The notes: generated by a model not told the origin, from the sequence alone. DNA of 64,000 nucleotides from Devosia riboflavina (GCF_000743575.1 NZ_JQGC01000009.1:124001-188000), one strand, 5' to 3'. Counted from the first letter of the stretch, positions 1-8,903 are shown. Numbers and translations: made by a program.

Positions 1-89
1 CCGTTAAGGATTGCTGCAATATGCAAATGCCTCGGGCGGAAAAGGATGGTTTTCTGGTTCCGCCCCCTGATTTGGAGTAGTTTAGGCCC

Positions 90-761
90 ATGACTCGTCG
101 CCGCATCATCATCGTGGATGACCATCCCCTGTTCCGGGCGGCGCTGCGCCAGACCCTGGCCGGAGGCGACGCTACTGTCAGCGTGGAAGAAGCGGGCGAC
201 CTCGCCAATCTCAGCAAATCACTCGATGCGGATCGCGATTGCGATCTGGTGCTGCTCGATCTCAACATGCCGGGCGTGCGCGGATTTTCGGGCCTCCTCT
301 TGGTGCGGGCGCAATATCCGGAAATTCCGGTGATGATCATTTCGGCCGTGGAAGACGCGACCGTGGTGCGGCGCGCCTTTGAGCTCGGGGCTTCGGGGTA
401 TCTCCATAAATCCGAGGGGCCGACGGAAATCCGGCGCGCCATCGAGACGGTACTGGCCGGCGAAGTGTTCGTGCCCAAGGGGACAACGATCACTGGGGAC
501 GACGAGCAATCGGCTTTGATGAAGCGGCTGGCGACGCTGACGCCGCAGCAGGTGCGCGTGTTGATGATGCTCAGCGATGGGCTGATGAACAAGCAGATCG
601 CCTATGAGCTTTCGATTTCGGAAGCGACGGTGAAGGCGCATGTTTCTGCCATTCTGCAGAAGCTCGATGTCGATAGCCGCACTCAGGCAGTGATTGCTGC
701 GGCGCGGATCGAAGAAGGCCAGTTCGAGGCGCTGTTTGCGACCGGGGCGGAAAAAGCTTAG
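90..761 (+). CDS. NarL/LuxR-family response regulator
   Basis: This 223-residue protein has a two-component receiver domain (about residues 1-125) and a C-terminal LuxR-type helix-turn-helix (about 147-210). The acidic pair follows IIIVDD near residue 10, the phospho-acceptor is D57 in LLDLNMPG, and the conserved lysine is in GYLHKSEG. The HTH carries LTPQQVRVL and NKQIAYELSISEATVKAHV. It should act as a phosphorylation-controlled transcription factor in the cytoplasm. No sensor kinase gene is adjacent, so it is an orphan within the window. The target genes are unknown. Confidence 0.9.
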   Translation: MTRRRIIIVDDHPLFRAALRQTLAGGDATVSVEEAGDLANLSKSLDADRDCDLVLLDLNMPGVRGFSGLLLVRAQYPEIPVMIISAVEDATVVRRAFELGASGYLHKSEGPTEIRRAIETVLAGEVFVPKGTTITGDDEQSALMKRLATLTPQQVRVLMMLSDGLMNKQIAYELSISEATVKAHVSAILQKLDVDSRTQAVIAAARIEEGQFEALFATGAEKA

Positions 762-792
762 ACACGTCCTCGACATAGAGAAGGACGAGGCG

Positions 793-1191
793 ATGAAGCC
801 CAAGATCAACATCATCACCATCGGCGTCGACGAACTCGAACGCGCCTTTGTGTTCTATCGCGCGCTGTTCGATATCGAGGATGACAAGATCGGTGCGGGC
901 GAGGATCACGTCGCGTTCTTTTTCGACGAGGATTTTTCCTTCGTGCTTTTTCCGCGTGAGCAGATTGCGCAGACGGCGGGAAAGCCTGAGGCGCTGGAGG
1001 GGACGCCGGGGTTTGTGCTGAGCCATCAGGCGGAAAATGCCGATGAGGTCGACGCGATTCTCGAGCGCGTGCTGATCGGCGGCGGCTCGATCATTGCCGC
1101 GGGGACCGAAACGGAATGGGGCTATTCGGCCTATTTCGAGGATACCGAGGGCAATGTCTGGGAACTGATGGCTTCGCCGGCGGCGAACTGA
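793..1191 (+). CDS. VOC (glyoxalase/bleomycin resistance) family protein
   Basis: A 132-residue single-domain VOC fold protein, beginning MKPKINIITIGV and ending near GNVWELMASPAAN, the usual end of glyoxalase-like domains. The family binds a divalent metal and acts on small molecules (dioxygenases, lyases, antibiotic binding), but the substrate cannot be read from sequence. The reading frame is open further upstream to 694, overlapping the response regulator. I chose ATG 793 because the domain begins there and GAAGGACGAGG gives a ribosome-binding site. It lies about 30 bases after the response regulator and may be co-transcribed with it. Confidence 0.8.
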   Translation: MKPKINIITIGVDELERAFVFYRALFDIEDDKIGAGEDHVAFFFDEDFSFVLFPREQIAQTAGKPEALEGTPGFVLSHQAENADEVDAILERVLIGGGSIIAAGTETEWGYSAYFEDTEGNVWELMASPAAN

Positions 1192-1216
1192 GGTCGGAGC
1201 CTCTTTGGGGCATCGC

Positions 1217-1321
1217 ACCCCCACCCTTGATCCCTCCCCACAAGGGGGAGGGAGACGAAGGAACTGTGAAATCTCCGCCAGCGCCTCCCTCCCCTTGATG
1301 GGGAGGGAATGAGGGTGGGGT
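1217..1321. repeat. Composite palindromic extragenic repeat
   Basis: The gene-free stretch 1192-1510 is dominated by this element. Outer arms ACCCCCACCCT (from 1217) and AGGGTGGGGT (to 1321) are inverted, and each arm contains its own hairpin: CCCTCCCC..GGGGAGGG at 1232-1252 and at 1287-1307. C-rich/G-rich palindromes of this kind are common between genes in Hyphomicrobiales. Nothing coding is evident here. Confidence 0.7.
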
Positions 1322-1438
1322 GGCGGGAGCCACAGAGCCCTCGTTGTGAGGGGCCGGCGCTGAAGCATGTCGGCGCGCTGCCCTCCCCCACGAAAATTCC
1401 AATCATTCGATACAATTTTGTCCTGTTTTTCTGGAACC

Positions 1439-1467
1439 TTGACCACTTGTTGACGGTCTAGTCGTTA
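1439..1467 (+). promoter_or_regulatory. Possible promoter of the TauE-family gene
   Basis: TTGACC at 1439 is followed after 17 bases by TCGTTA at 1462, some 44 bases upstream of the TTG start. The -10 match is weak, so this is only a candidate. Confidence 0.25.
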
Positions 1468-1510
1468 GCCTCTGGCGCAAACAGCCAACCGTAAAACGGG
1501 ACCCAGGGTC

Positions 1511-2437
1511 TTGCAGATCTATCTGCCGATCGCCGAGCTTTCCGTGAACCTCTTCTTTCTCGTGGGGATCGGAGGGGCGGTCGGCTTTTTGTCGGGTCTG
1601 TTCGGCGTGGGTGGCGGGTTCCTGCTTACCCCGCTTCTGATCTTTTCGGGCGTGCCGGCGCCGGTGGCTGTCGCCTCGGTGACGGGACAGGTCGTGGCAG
1701 CATCGACCTCGGGCGCGCTCAGTCATTATAGGCGTGGCGGCATCGACCTGCATCTCGCCATGTATCTCATTCTTTCGGGCATTTTGGGTGCCTTTGGCGG
1801 GGTCGCGACCTTCTCCGTGCTACGCGCGGCGGGCCAGCTCGACCTCGTGATTGCCGTGGGCTTTGTGGTTCTGCTCGGTTTCGTCGGCATCCTGATGCTG
1901 CAGGAAGCGGTGCGGGCGCTGCTGAAAAGCCGGCAGGGCGTGGTGGTGCGCGAGCGCCTGCCCAATCAGCATAGCTGGATCCATGGCCTGCCCTGGCGCG
2001 TGCGCTTCAAGAAAAGCCGGCTCTATATCAGCGTGCTTCCAGTGCTCGCCATTGGCCTCTTCATCGGCTTTGTCGGTTCGCTGCTCGGCATTGGCGGCGG
2101 CTTTGTCATGGTGCCGGCGCTGGTTTATCTGCTGCGTGTGCCGGGCAATGTCGTCATCGGCACATCGCTGGCGCAGGTTGTGGCCATGATGGCGGCGACG
2201 ACGATCATGCATGCCGTGCAGAGCCAGAGCGTCGATATCTTGCTGGCTTTCTGCCTGATGGTGGGCGGCACGGCCGGGGCGCAATTTGGTGCCGCGGCCG
2301 GGCAGCATCTGCGCGGCGAGCAATTGCGTGGGCTTTTGGCGCTGCTGGTGCTGGCTGTCGCCATTCGTTTCGGCCTGTCGCTGGTGCTGGCGCCGGACGA
2401 TGTCTTCTCCATGGCCGTGACGAGTGTGGTGCGATGA
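1511..2437 (+). CDS. TauE/SafE-family anion exporter
   Basis: A 308-residue polytopic membrane protein of the TauE/SafE (DUF81) family, which exports sulfite and other small organosulfur anions. It shows the two repeated halves typical of the family, each with a glycine-rich loop: GLFGVGGGFLLTPLLIF near residue 30 and LLGIGGGFVMVPALVY near 190. The start is a TTG. No in-frame ATG precedes the first transmembrane segment, AGGG lies just upstream, and family members begin with the same MQIYLPIAELSVN sequence. The stop overlaps the next gene by four bases (ATGA), implying translational coupling with the TIGR02186 partner. Confidence 0.88.
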   Translation: MQIYLPIAELSVNLFFLVGIGGAVGFLSGLFGVGGGFLLTPLLIFSGVPAPVAVASVTGQVVAASTSGALSHYRRGGIDLHLAMYLILSGILGAFGGVATFSVLRAAGQLDLVIAVGFVVLLGFVGILMLQEAVRALLKSRQGVVVRERLPNQHSWIHGLPWRVRFKKSRLYISVLPVLAIGLFIGFVGSLLGIGGGFVMVPALVYLLRVPGNVVIGTSLAQVVAMMAATTIMHAVQSQSVDILLAFCLMVGGTAGAQFGAAAGQHLRGEQLRGLLALLVLAVAIRFGLSLVLAPDDVFSMAVTSVVR

Positions 2438-3198
2438 GCCGCCTTCTCGCGCTTTTGCTTATCGTGCTTTTCTCGGCAGTGCCGGCGGGTGCGGCGGCGC
2501 GGCTGGTTTCCGGCGTTTCCAACGATACGATCCAGATCACCTCGAGCTTTGACGGCGAAAGGCTGACCTTTTTCGGCACCATCGCGCCAGAGGCGGGATC
2601 GGGACAGCGCTATGTCGAAGGGCCATTCGATGTGGTGATCGTGGTGCTCGGGCCGACGCAGGACCGGGTGGCGCGCGAAAAGACGCATAATTTCGGCATC
2701 TGGCTCAATACCGAACAGGTCGAGTTCAAGCGCTTTCCGAGCTATTTTCATGTGCTGTCGAGCCGGCGGCTGCTGGAGATTGCCGATATCAATCTGCTCA
2801 ACCAGAATTTCATTCTGCCCGAAGCCCATGCCATGGTGCCCAATATTGCCGGCTTCATGAAGACGCTGGTGTTCGGGCGCGAACTGATCCGGCTGATGTC
2901 GGAACAGGGGCTGTTCGGGGTCCAGGAAAACGGCGTACGGTTTCACTCGGACACGTTCTATTCGGCGCAATTGACGCTGCCGAGCAGCGCGCCGCCGGGA
3001 CCCTATATCGCCCAGACCTATGTGTTCCAGAATGGCGAGATCATTGCGCGCAAATCCGAGGGCTTTGCGGTGCGCAAGATCGCCTTCGAGCGGTTTCTGG
3101 CGCAATCGGCGACGCAATATCCGCTGCTCTATGGCATTGCCTGCGTGATCCTGGCGCTGTTTACCGGCTGGCTGGGCGGCGTTCTGTTCAGGCGTTAG
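2434..3198 (+). CDS. TIGR02186-family membrane-anchored protein
   Basis: A 254-residue protein with an N-terminal signal peptide (LLALLLIVLFSAVPAGAAA) and a single C-terminal membrane helix (YGIACVILALFTGWLGG) followed by a short cytoplasmic tail. The bulk is therefore periplasmic. It matches the alphaproteobacterial TIGR02186 family, regularly encoded directly after a TauE/SafE exporter, as here. Its molecular role is not established. The coupling suggests an accessory subunit of the exporter. Confidence 0.8.
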   Translation: MSRLLALLLIVLFSAVPAGAAARLVSGVSNDTIQITSSFDGERLTFFGTIAPEAGSGQRYVEGPFDVVIVVLGPTQDRVAREKTHNFGIWLNTEQVEFKRFPSYFHVLSSRRLLEIADINLLNQNFILPEAHAMVPNIAGFMKTLVFGRELIRLMSEQGLFGVQENGVRFHSDTFYSAQLTLPSSAPPGPYIAQTYVFQNGEIIARKSEGFAVRKIAFERFLAQSATQYPLLYGIACVILALFTGWLGGVLFRR

Positions 3199-3201
3199 AG
3201 C

Positions 3202-3906
3202 CTAGCCGCGCACAAGGCGCTTTGTGGACACAGGATAAGTCCGATCCCGACCCAGCATGGTCACTTCGACGGTTGGCCAATTGAGCAGGCCGAAGAAGGC
3301 AGGTGACAGGATATTGAGCGCGCCGGTGGAGCTGCCATAGGCGGGCAGGATCAGGACGCGATTGTCGTGGACGAAGCAGGCGCTGCGGGCGGTGCGCCCC
3401 TCCATGGCGATGCGGGCGGCCGGATGGAGATGGCCGGCGACGAGGCCGGGTTTTCCTTTTTTGGGTTCATGCGAGAGGGTGAGGCCGTCGAGTTCCAGTT
3501 CGGCGCAGCAGAAGCCGCCGATGGCGTGGGGCGCGGGGTCGTGATTGCCCGAGAGCCAGGTGCAGTCGACGCTTTCGACGATGGCGTCGAGGCGGAGGCG
3601 CTCGGCATTGGCGAGCAACGTGCTGGAATCGGCGCGGTGAAAGGTGTCGCCCAGCGAGATCAGTTTCCTGGCGCCGGTGCGGCGGAGATCGGCTTCTAGG
3701 CGCGACAGGGTCATGCCGGTGTCGTAGGGCGGCAGCATTTGGCCGCGACGAGCAAAACTCGCCATTTTCTCGAAATGAAGATCGGCCACGAGCAGGGTTT
3801 GCCGGGCGTGCCAATAGAGCGCGCCGGACGGCAGGGGCTCGAAATTATGGCCGGCGAAGCGCAGCAAGGGAGACTCGGTCGGTTGGGCAAAGGCAGCGTT
3901 GTTCAT
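3202..3906 (-). CDS. pdeM: PdeM-type ligase-associated metallophosphoesterase
   Basis: A 234-residue calcineurin-like phosphoesterase with all core metal motifs: DLHFEK (42-47), GDTFH (86-90), GNHD (120-123), SHEP and GHLHPA. The combination matches the ligase-associated DNA damage response endonuclease PdeM, which in other bacteria sits with an Lhr-like helicase, an exonuclease and an ATP-dependent DNA ligase. Here the helicase gene is next upstream on the same strand, with only an 85-base gap that contains a repeat element. No ligase or exonuclease is nearby. Confidence 0.88.
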   Translation of the reverse strand: MNNAAFAQPTESPLLRFAGHNFEPLPSGALYWHARQTLLVADLHFEKMASFARRGQMLPPYDTGMTLSRLEADLRRTGARKLISLGDTFHRADSSTLLANAERLRLDAIVESVDCTWLSGNHDPAPHAIGGFCCAELELDGLTLSHEPKKGKPGLVAGHLHPAARIAMEGRTARSACFVHDNRVLILPAYGSSTGALNILSPAFFGLLNWPTVEVTMLGRDRTYPVSTKRLVRG

Positions 3907-3934
3907 ATGGCGGCTGTTGTGTCCAATCGAAAGG

Positions 3935-3988
3935 TCCCCTCACCCGGATTGCTCCGCAATCCGACCTCTCCCCCGAGGGAGAGGTGAA
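3935..3988. repeat. Twin-hairpin extragenic repeat
   Basis: Two perfect hairpins lie side by side between the helicase stop and the pdeM start: GGATTGC-TCC-GCAATCC (3946-3962) and ACCTCTCCC-CCGA-GGGAGAGGT (3964-3985). The element resembles widespread alphaproteobacterial intergenic repeats and could modulate read-through between the two genes. Confidence 0.7.
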
Positions 3989-3991
3989 GGC

Positions 3992-6490
3992 TCAGAGTTC
4001 GCCGATGGCTTCGCGAAGGAGTTCATCTGCCGCATCAGCCATAGCCGATTCGCGGGCTTCGCCGAAAATCGGTTCCTTGCCGATATCGAGCATGACCGGC
4101 ACGGCGAGGGGCGAAATCTGGTGCAGGGGCTTGTGGACGATGTGGGATTTTATGCGGGCGAGCATATTGCCGAGGCGCTCGATATCGAGGAGGCCGCGGG
4201 CGGCGTCGCGTCTCGTGGCTTCGATGAGGATGTGGTCGGGCTCGTGCTGATAGAGCACGTCATAGATGATGTCCGAACTCATGGTGATCTGGCGGCCGGA
4301 CTTTTCCTTGCCGGGGTGGCGGCGCTCGATGAGGCCGGAAATGATCGCGCAATTGCGGAAGGTGCGCTTCATCAGGGCGGATTCGTCGAGCCAGGATTCG
4401 AGATCATCGCCGAGCATGTCTTCGTCGAAGAGTTCGTCGAGCGAGAGACGGTTGGTGCGGATCAGCGCCGAGAGATCGCCGAGGCCCCAGATGGCCAAGG
4501 CATATTCGGAGGCGACGAAGCCGAGGGGGCGGGCGCGCATGCGCTCGAGCCGACGGGTGAGGAGCATGCCGAGAGTCTGGTGCGCGAGGCGCCCTTCGAA
4601 AGGGTAGCAGACGAGGAAATTGTTGGTGCCGCGAGGGAAGGTTTCAACGAGGAGGCTATCGCGGCGGGGGAGGACGGAGAAATCGCGCTGCAGGCGGAGC
4701 CAATCTGCGACCTGATTGGGAAGTTTGCCCCACTCGTCGGGCGTATCCATGAGGCGGCGGACGCGTTCGGCGAGATAGGTCGAGAGCGGGAATTTGCCGC
4801 CCATGTAGGACGGGATTTTCGGGTTTTGGGCGACGGCGCGGGAGACGAAAGCTTCGTTATCCTTCATGCCTTCGAAGGCGACGATTTCGCCGCCGAAGAT
4901 GAAGGTATCGCCGACCGTGAGCGTGCCGAAGAAGTATTCTTCCATTTCGCCGAGGACGCGGCCGCCGGCGCCGATGGGGCCGGTGGTGCGGCCGCGCTTC
5001 TGCTCTTTTGAGCGGATGAGGCGGACGCGGACCATGGGCTCTTCGATGATGGTGCCAATATTGAGGCGGTATTGCTGGGCGACTGAAGGGTGCGAGAGGC
5101 GCCAGGTGCCATCGAGGTTTTGTTTCAGACGCGCATAGCGCTCATAGGCGCGGAGGGCATAGCCGCCGGTGGCGACGAAATCGAGAACGCGATCGAATTT
5201 GGGGCGCGTGAGGTCGCGATAAGGCCAGGCGCGGGTGACTTCGGCATAGAGGTCGTCGGCGAAGAAGGGTTCGGCCGAGGCCATGCCGAGGACGTGTTGG
5301 GCGAGGACGTCGTAGCCGCCGGGATGGGGGTCTTCGCTATCCTGATGGTTTTCGGAGACCGCTTCGACGGCGGCTTCGCATTCCAAAACTTCGAAGCGAT
5401 TGGAGGGGACGAGGAGGGCTTTTGAGGGTTCGTCGAGCCGGTGATTGGCGCGGCCGATGCGCTGCAGCATGCGCGACGAGCCTTTGGGCGCGCCGACCTG
5501 CACGACGAGATCGACATCGCCCCAGTCGATGCCGAGATCGAGGGTCGAGGTACAGACGACGGCTTTCAGCCGGCCATCTGACATGGCGGCTTCGACCTTG
5601 CGGCGTTGTTCGACCGAAAGAGAGCCGTGGTGGAGGGCGATGGGGAGCATGTCTTCGTTGATGTCCCAGAGGCCCTGGAACAGCATTTCGGCCTGGGAGC
5701 GGGTGTTGACGAAGAGGAGCGTGGTCTTGTGCTGCTTGATCGTCTCGTAAAGTTCGCGATGGGCGTATTTGGCGGAATGGCCGGCCCAGGGAAGGCGTTC
5801 TTCGGTTTCGAGAATGGCGAGTTCGGGCGGAGCGCCGCCGATCATGCGGAGGAGATCGGTGGGGCGATCGGGATGGGGTTGGGCGATCCAATCACGCAGG
5901 AGATCGGGGCGGGCGACGGTGGCCGAGAGCGCGGTGATGCGCATGTCGGGCGCGAGTTTTGCCAAACGCGCGAGGCCGAGGGAGAGGAGATCGCCGCGCT
6001 TACTGGTGACAAGGGCGTGGAGTTCGTCGAGGACGACGCGGCGGAGGGTGCCGAACATGAGTTCGGCATGGGGATGAGAGATGAGCAGCGCCAGTTGTTC
6101 GGGGGTGGTGAGGAGGATGTGGGGCGGTTTTACGCGCTGGCGGGTGCGTTTTGATGCCGAGGTGTCGCCGGTGCGGGCTTCGACCGTGATGGGCAGGCCC
6201 ATGTCGTCGATGGGGTTGGAAAGGTTGCGGTGCACGTCGACCGCGAGGGCCTTTAGCGGTGAAATATAGAGGGTGTGGAGGCCCTGGAATTTGCCGTCGA
6301 CCAGTTCAGAAAGGCTGGGGAGGAAGCCGGCCATGGTCTTGCCGGCGCCGGTGGGGGCGATGAGGAGTTGGCTCGCGCCGGACTGATAACTGCGCAGCAC
6401 GTCGAGCTGGTGCTGGCGGGGCGACCAGCCGCGCGTGGCGAACCAGTTGGCGATGACAGGTGGGAGGGTGGGGTCCACGAAAGTTGACAA
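3992..6490 (-). CDS. Ligase-associated DNA damage response DEXH-box helicase (Lhr-like)
   Basis: A superfamily 2 helicase of about 832 residues. Visible motifs: Walker A APTGAGKT (45-52), DELH box (DELHAL), SAT motif (LSATV), helicase C-terminal motifs STLDLGIDWGDVD and QRIGRANHR, then a long Lhr-specific C-terminal region. It should translocate on DNA during repair together with PdeM. The frame is open to 6583, but ATG 6583 would overlap the divergent gene at 6559. TTG 6490 is preferred because TAGGTG lies just upstream and homologues begin close to DPTLPPVIANWF. GTG 6478 is an alternative. Confidence 0.88.
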   Translation of the reverse strand: MSTFVDPTLPPVIANWFATRGWSPRQHQLDVLRSYQSGASQLLIAPTGAGKTMAGFLPSLSELVDGKFQGLHTLYISPLKALAVDVHRNLSNPIDDMGLPITVEARTGDTSASKRTRQRVKPPHILLTTPEQLALLISHPHAELMFGTLRRVVLDELHALVTSKRGDLLSLGLARLAKLAPDMRITALSATVARPDLLRDWIAQPHPDRPTDLLRMIGGAPPELAILETEERLPWAGHSAKYAHRELYETIKQHKTTLLFVNTRSQAEMLFQGLWDINEDMLPIALHHGSLSVEQRRKVEAAMSDGRLKAVVCTSTLDLGIDWGDVDLVVQVGAPKGSSRMLQRIGRANHRLDEPSKALLVPSNRFEVLECEAAVEAVSENHQDSEDPHPGGYDVLAQHVLGMASAEPFFADDLYAEVTRAWPYRDLTRPKFDRVLDFVATGGYALRAYERYARLKQNLDGTWRLSHPSVAQQYRLNIGTIIEEPMVRVRLIRSKEQKRGRTTGPIGAGGRVLGEMEEYFFGTLTVGDTFIFGGEIVAFEGMKDNEAFVSRAVAQNPKIPSYMGGKFPLSTYLAERVRRLMDTPDEWGKLPNQVADWLRLQRDFSVLPRRDSLLVETFPRGTNNFLVCYPFEGRLAHQTLGMLLTRRLERMRARPLGFVASEYALAIWGLGDLSALIRTNRLSLDELFDEDMLGDDLESWLDESALMKRTFRNCAIISGLIERRHPGKEKSGRQITMSSDIIYDVLYQHEPDHILIEATRRDAARGLLDIERLGNMLARIKSHIVHKPLHQISPLAVPVMLDIGKEPIFGEARESAMADAADELLREAIGEL

Positions 6491-6558
6491 CAGGCACCTA
6501 CTGCAAATCAGCGACAAGCCTATATGATGGGTTCGACACTGCCAAACGGAGCCGCCTG

Positions 6559-6846
6559 ATGACAGAAGACAGCCGACCCGCATCTCGTTCCGGTCTTGAA
6601 CGCCTATTGGGCGATCGGCCGGGGTCTTTGGCGATAAAACTGCTGCTGATTTCGCTATTTGTGGGCTTCGTCATGACGGCGCTCGGCTTCAGTGCGGCCG
6701 ACCTCGCTTATGGCGCCGTGCAGATGGTTCGCGATGCGATCAAGGATGGCGGCGCGGTGTTCCGGCAGGTTGGGACCTATATCGTCACCGGTGCGGCGAT
6801 CGTGGTGCCGGTGTGGCTGATCCTCCGCCTGATGCAGAGGCGCTGA
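6559..6846 (+). CDS. Small two-helix membrane protein, DUF6460-like
   Basis: A 95-residue protein with two hydrophobic segments (about residues 28-50, LLLISLFVGFVMTALGFSAADL, and 73-92, VTGAAIVVPVWLILRLM). It resembles the small alphaproteobacterial integral membrane proteins of the DUF6460 type; function unknown. It starts 68 bases from the divergent helicase start, and its stop TGA overlaps the ATG of the downstream kinase gene, so the two are probably translated together. Confidence 0.7.
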   Translation: MTEDSRPASRSGLERLLGDRPGSLAIKLLLISLFVGFVMTALGFSAADLAYGAVQMVRDAIKDGGAVFRQVGTYIVTGAAIVVPVWLILRLMQRR

Positions 6847-7520
6847 TGCTGGCGGGGCGACTGACGCTGACGCCGATCGATGCACTGACGGAACTGACAT
6901 GGAAGGCGCAGGAGCTGGCCGAGAAGGCTGGCGGCCGACGCGTGGCTATCGGGCTCGCGGGTGGGCCGGGGACCGGCAAATCGACGCTGGCGGCGGAGCT
7001 TGTCGCGGCGCTGAATGTGGCGGAGCCGGGCTCGGCGGCGCTGGTGCCGATGGATGGCTTCCATATGAAGCACGCAAAACTAGAGGCGATGGGGCAGACC
7101 GATTTCAAGGGCGCGCCGCATACGTTCGAAGGGGCGGAATTCGTTGTGTTTCTCGGGCGATTGAAGGCGGCGACGGAGGCCGTGAGCGGACCGGGTTACT
7201 CTCGGAAAATCGAGGATACGGTCGACGACGCTTTTACGATCGCGTCGGCCGTAAAGGTGCTGGTGGTGGAGGGGAATTATCTGCTGCTGGGCGATGCGCC
7301 ATGGGATGAGGTGAAGCCGCTGCTGGATTTTTCGGCTTTCATCGTTGTACCGCGCGAGATGGTGCGGGCCCGGTTGATGAAGCGGCATGGCGAAGAGGGC
7401 TTGTTCACCGAGGAGCGCAACCGGGCGCATATCGAGCGGAATGATTTGCCGAATTATGATCGCGTGATGCTGTCGCAGGATCGCGCGGATGTGGTGATCA
7501 CGCTGGATGTGGCGCAGTGA
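6846..7520 (+). CDS. P-loop nucleoside/sugar kinase-like protein (uridine kinase/FrcK family)
   Basis: A 224-residue P-loop kinase. Walker A is GGPGTGKST (39-47), the Walker B-like strand is VKVLVVEGNYLLL, and VPMDGFHMK matches the substrate-binding loop of uridine kinase and pantothenate kinase relatives. Rhizobial relatives are often annotated as fructose-transport kinases or YggC-like. The substrate is not determinable here and no sugar transporter is adjacent. ATG 6846 overlaps the previous stop; an in-frame ATG at 6813 lies inside the previous gene and is less likely. Confidence 0.82.
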   Translation: MLAGRLTLTPIDALTELTWKAQELAEKAGGRRVAIGLAGGPGTGKSTLAAELVAALNVAEPGSAALVPMDGFHMKHAKLEAMGQTDFKGAPHTFEGAEFVVFLGRLKAATEAVSGPGYSRKIEDTVDDAFTIASAVKVLVVEGNYLLLGDAPWDEVKPLLDFSAFIVVPREMVRARLMKRHGEEGLFTEERNRAHIERNDLPNYDRVMLSQDRADVVITLDVAQ

Positions 7521-7717
7521 ATAGCTGGGTCATTGCCGCAGCAATTCTGATTGGCTCGGCGATGGTTGCCGGCGCGGTGCTGTTGCGGCCCAGTCCATTT
7601 CAGGAATGCGTTGGGATCGTCTCGGCTGACATATTTCATCAGAACCTGACGGCGACGCTTGATCCACGCGATGTCGAAGTCGAGGCGGCAAAAGTCTGCT
7701 CAGGGGCAGCATTGTAG
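7517..7717 (+). CDS. Small membrane-anchored hypothetical protein
   Basis: A 66-residue protein starting with GTG that overlaps the kinase stop by four bases. It has one N-terminal hydrophobic helix (VIAAAILIGSAMVAGAVLL) and a short soluble tail with two cysteines. I recognise no family. The coupled start and signal-anchor-like N terminus support it being real, with the tail probably periplasmic. Confidence 0.5.
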   Translation: MNSWVIAAAILIGSAMVAGAVLLRPSPFQECVGIVSADIFHQNLTATLDPRDVEVEAAKVCSGAAL

Positions 7718-7784
7718 CCACGTCCTCGTGGTTCGAGGCTTCGCTTACGCTACGCACCTCACCGTGAGGACTACTGCGGCGTGG
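7718..7784. repeat. Palindromic extragenic repeat (same family as the one at 14865)
   Basis: The stretch between two gene ends carries CCACG-TCCT-CGTGG (7718-7731) and CCTCAC-C-GTGAGG. The order CCACGyCCTCGTGGTTCGA followed by CTCACCrTGAGGwCTACT recurs in reverse orientation at 14865-14957, so these are two copies of one family. Confidence 0.65.
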
Positions 7785-7790
7785 TTACCC

Positions 7791-8903
7791 CTATGAAACG
7801 TCGCCATCCCCCCTTGCCCAGGCGTCGGTTTTGGCACCTACCAATTCGGAAATGTTCTTCTTGCCGGCCGAGCGTACGCCGGCAACGAGGCCGCGCTTGA
7901 TCCGGTCGAGCAGGTCGAGGCCGCCAAAGACCATGGCGGAATAGAGCTGGATGGCATTGGCGCCGGCTTCGATTTTTGCCAGCGCCGTTTGCGGGGAGTG
8001 GATGCCGCCGACGCCAACCAGCGGCAATGTGCCGACGCGCTGGCGCATCTGGGCGAGGCGCCGGGTCGAGAGCGGGAAGAGCGGTTTGCCCGAGAGGCCG
8101 CCGGTTTCGGTGGCATTTTCTATGCCCGCGACTGCGTCACGCGAGATGGTGGTGTTGGAGACGATGAGGCCATCGAGATCGGTCGCGAGGATGACGCGGG
8201 CGATGGCATCCATCGCGGCTTCGTCGAGATCGGGCGCGATCTTGAGGAGGACGGGCACGCGGGTTTTCGCCTTGGCGCGGGCGGAGAGCACGGCGTCGAG
8301 GAGGCGGGTGAGGGCTTCGTCGGCCTGGAGATTGCGGAGGCCTGGAGTGTTGGGCGAGGAAATGTTGACGGTGAGATAGTCGGCGAGGTCAGCGAAGCGC
8401 GTTACGCCGAGGACATAGTCGGCGACAAAGTCCTCGCTGTCCTTGTTGGCACCGATATTGACTCCGAGGGCGGCGGGGACGCGCAGGCCTTTGAGGCGCG
8501 CAAAGGCAGCGTCGTGGCCTTCATTATTAAAACCCATGCGATTGATGACGCCATCGGCAGCGGCGACGCGGAAGAGGCGCGGTTTTGGATTGCCGGTCTG
8601 CGGGCGAGGGGTGACCGTGCCGATTTCGACCATGCCGAAACCCATCAGCGCCAGTGGCCGCGGTACTTCGGCGTTCTTGTCGAAGCCCGCGGCCATGCCG
8701 ACGGGGTTTTTCAGTTCGAGGCCGCAAAGGGTGGTGGCGAGTTCGGGCGGGTCCTTGTGCTCCTGGCTCGGGGCGAGGCCGAGGCGCAGGGCGGTGATGG
8801 TGGCGCCGTGGGCGGTTTCGGGGTCCATGCGCAAGAGCGTGTCGCGCGTCAGATTGGCGAGGCCGGCATTGCGCAGGAGCGGAGCAAAGGCGGAGAAGAT
8901 CAT
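7791..8903 (-). CDS. pyrD: Dihydroorotate dehydrogenase (quinone), class 2
   Basis: A 370-residue membrane-associated flavoprotein that oxidises dihydroorotate to orotate with quinone as acceptor in pyrimidine synthesis. Family signatures: NPVGMAAGFDKNAEV near the N-terminal third, LTVNISSPNTPGLRNLQ with the catalytic serine, LIVSNTT, and the FMN phosphate-binding GVGGIHS. The N-terminal helical extension (SAFAPLLRNAGLANLTRD) marks class 2. The frame extends upstream, but ATG 8903 matches family N termini and overlaps the upstream DUF952 stop by four bases. The C-terminal tail is slightly longer than usual. Confidence 0.95.
   Translation of the reverse strand: MIFSAFAPLLRNAGLANLTRDTLLRMDPETAHGATITALRLGLAPSQEHKDPPELATTLCGLELKNPVGMAAGFDKNAEVPRPLALMGFGMVEIGTVTPRPQTGNPKPRLFRVAAADGVINRMGFNNEGHDAAFARLKGLRVPAALGVNIGANKDSEDFVADYVLGVTRFADLADYLTVNISSPNTPGLRNLQADEALTRLLDAVLSARAKAKTRVPVLLKIAPDLDEAAMDAIARVILATDLDGLIVSNTTISRDAVAGIENATETGGLSGKPLFPLSTRRLAQMRQRVGTLPLVGVGGIHSPQTALAKIEAGANAIQLYSAMVFGGLDLLDRIKRGLVAGVRSAGKKNISELVGAKTDAWARGDGDVS

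Noticed and set aside
1217-1321. CRISPR-like array
   Set aside because: The repeats are two inverted hairpins inside one palindrome, not regularly spaced direct repeats with unique spacers, and no cas genes are present.
3899-5011. Long plus-strand open frame opposite the helicase gene (370 codons)
   Set aside because: It is the complementary frame of a real GC-rich gene. The product is low complexity (Ala/Gly/Glu) with no domain pattern and no ribosome-binding site.
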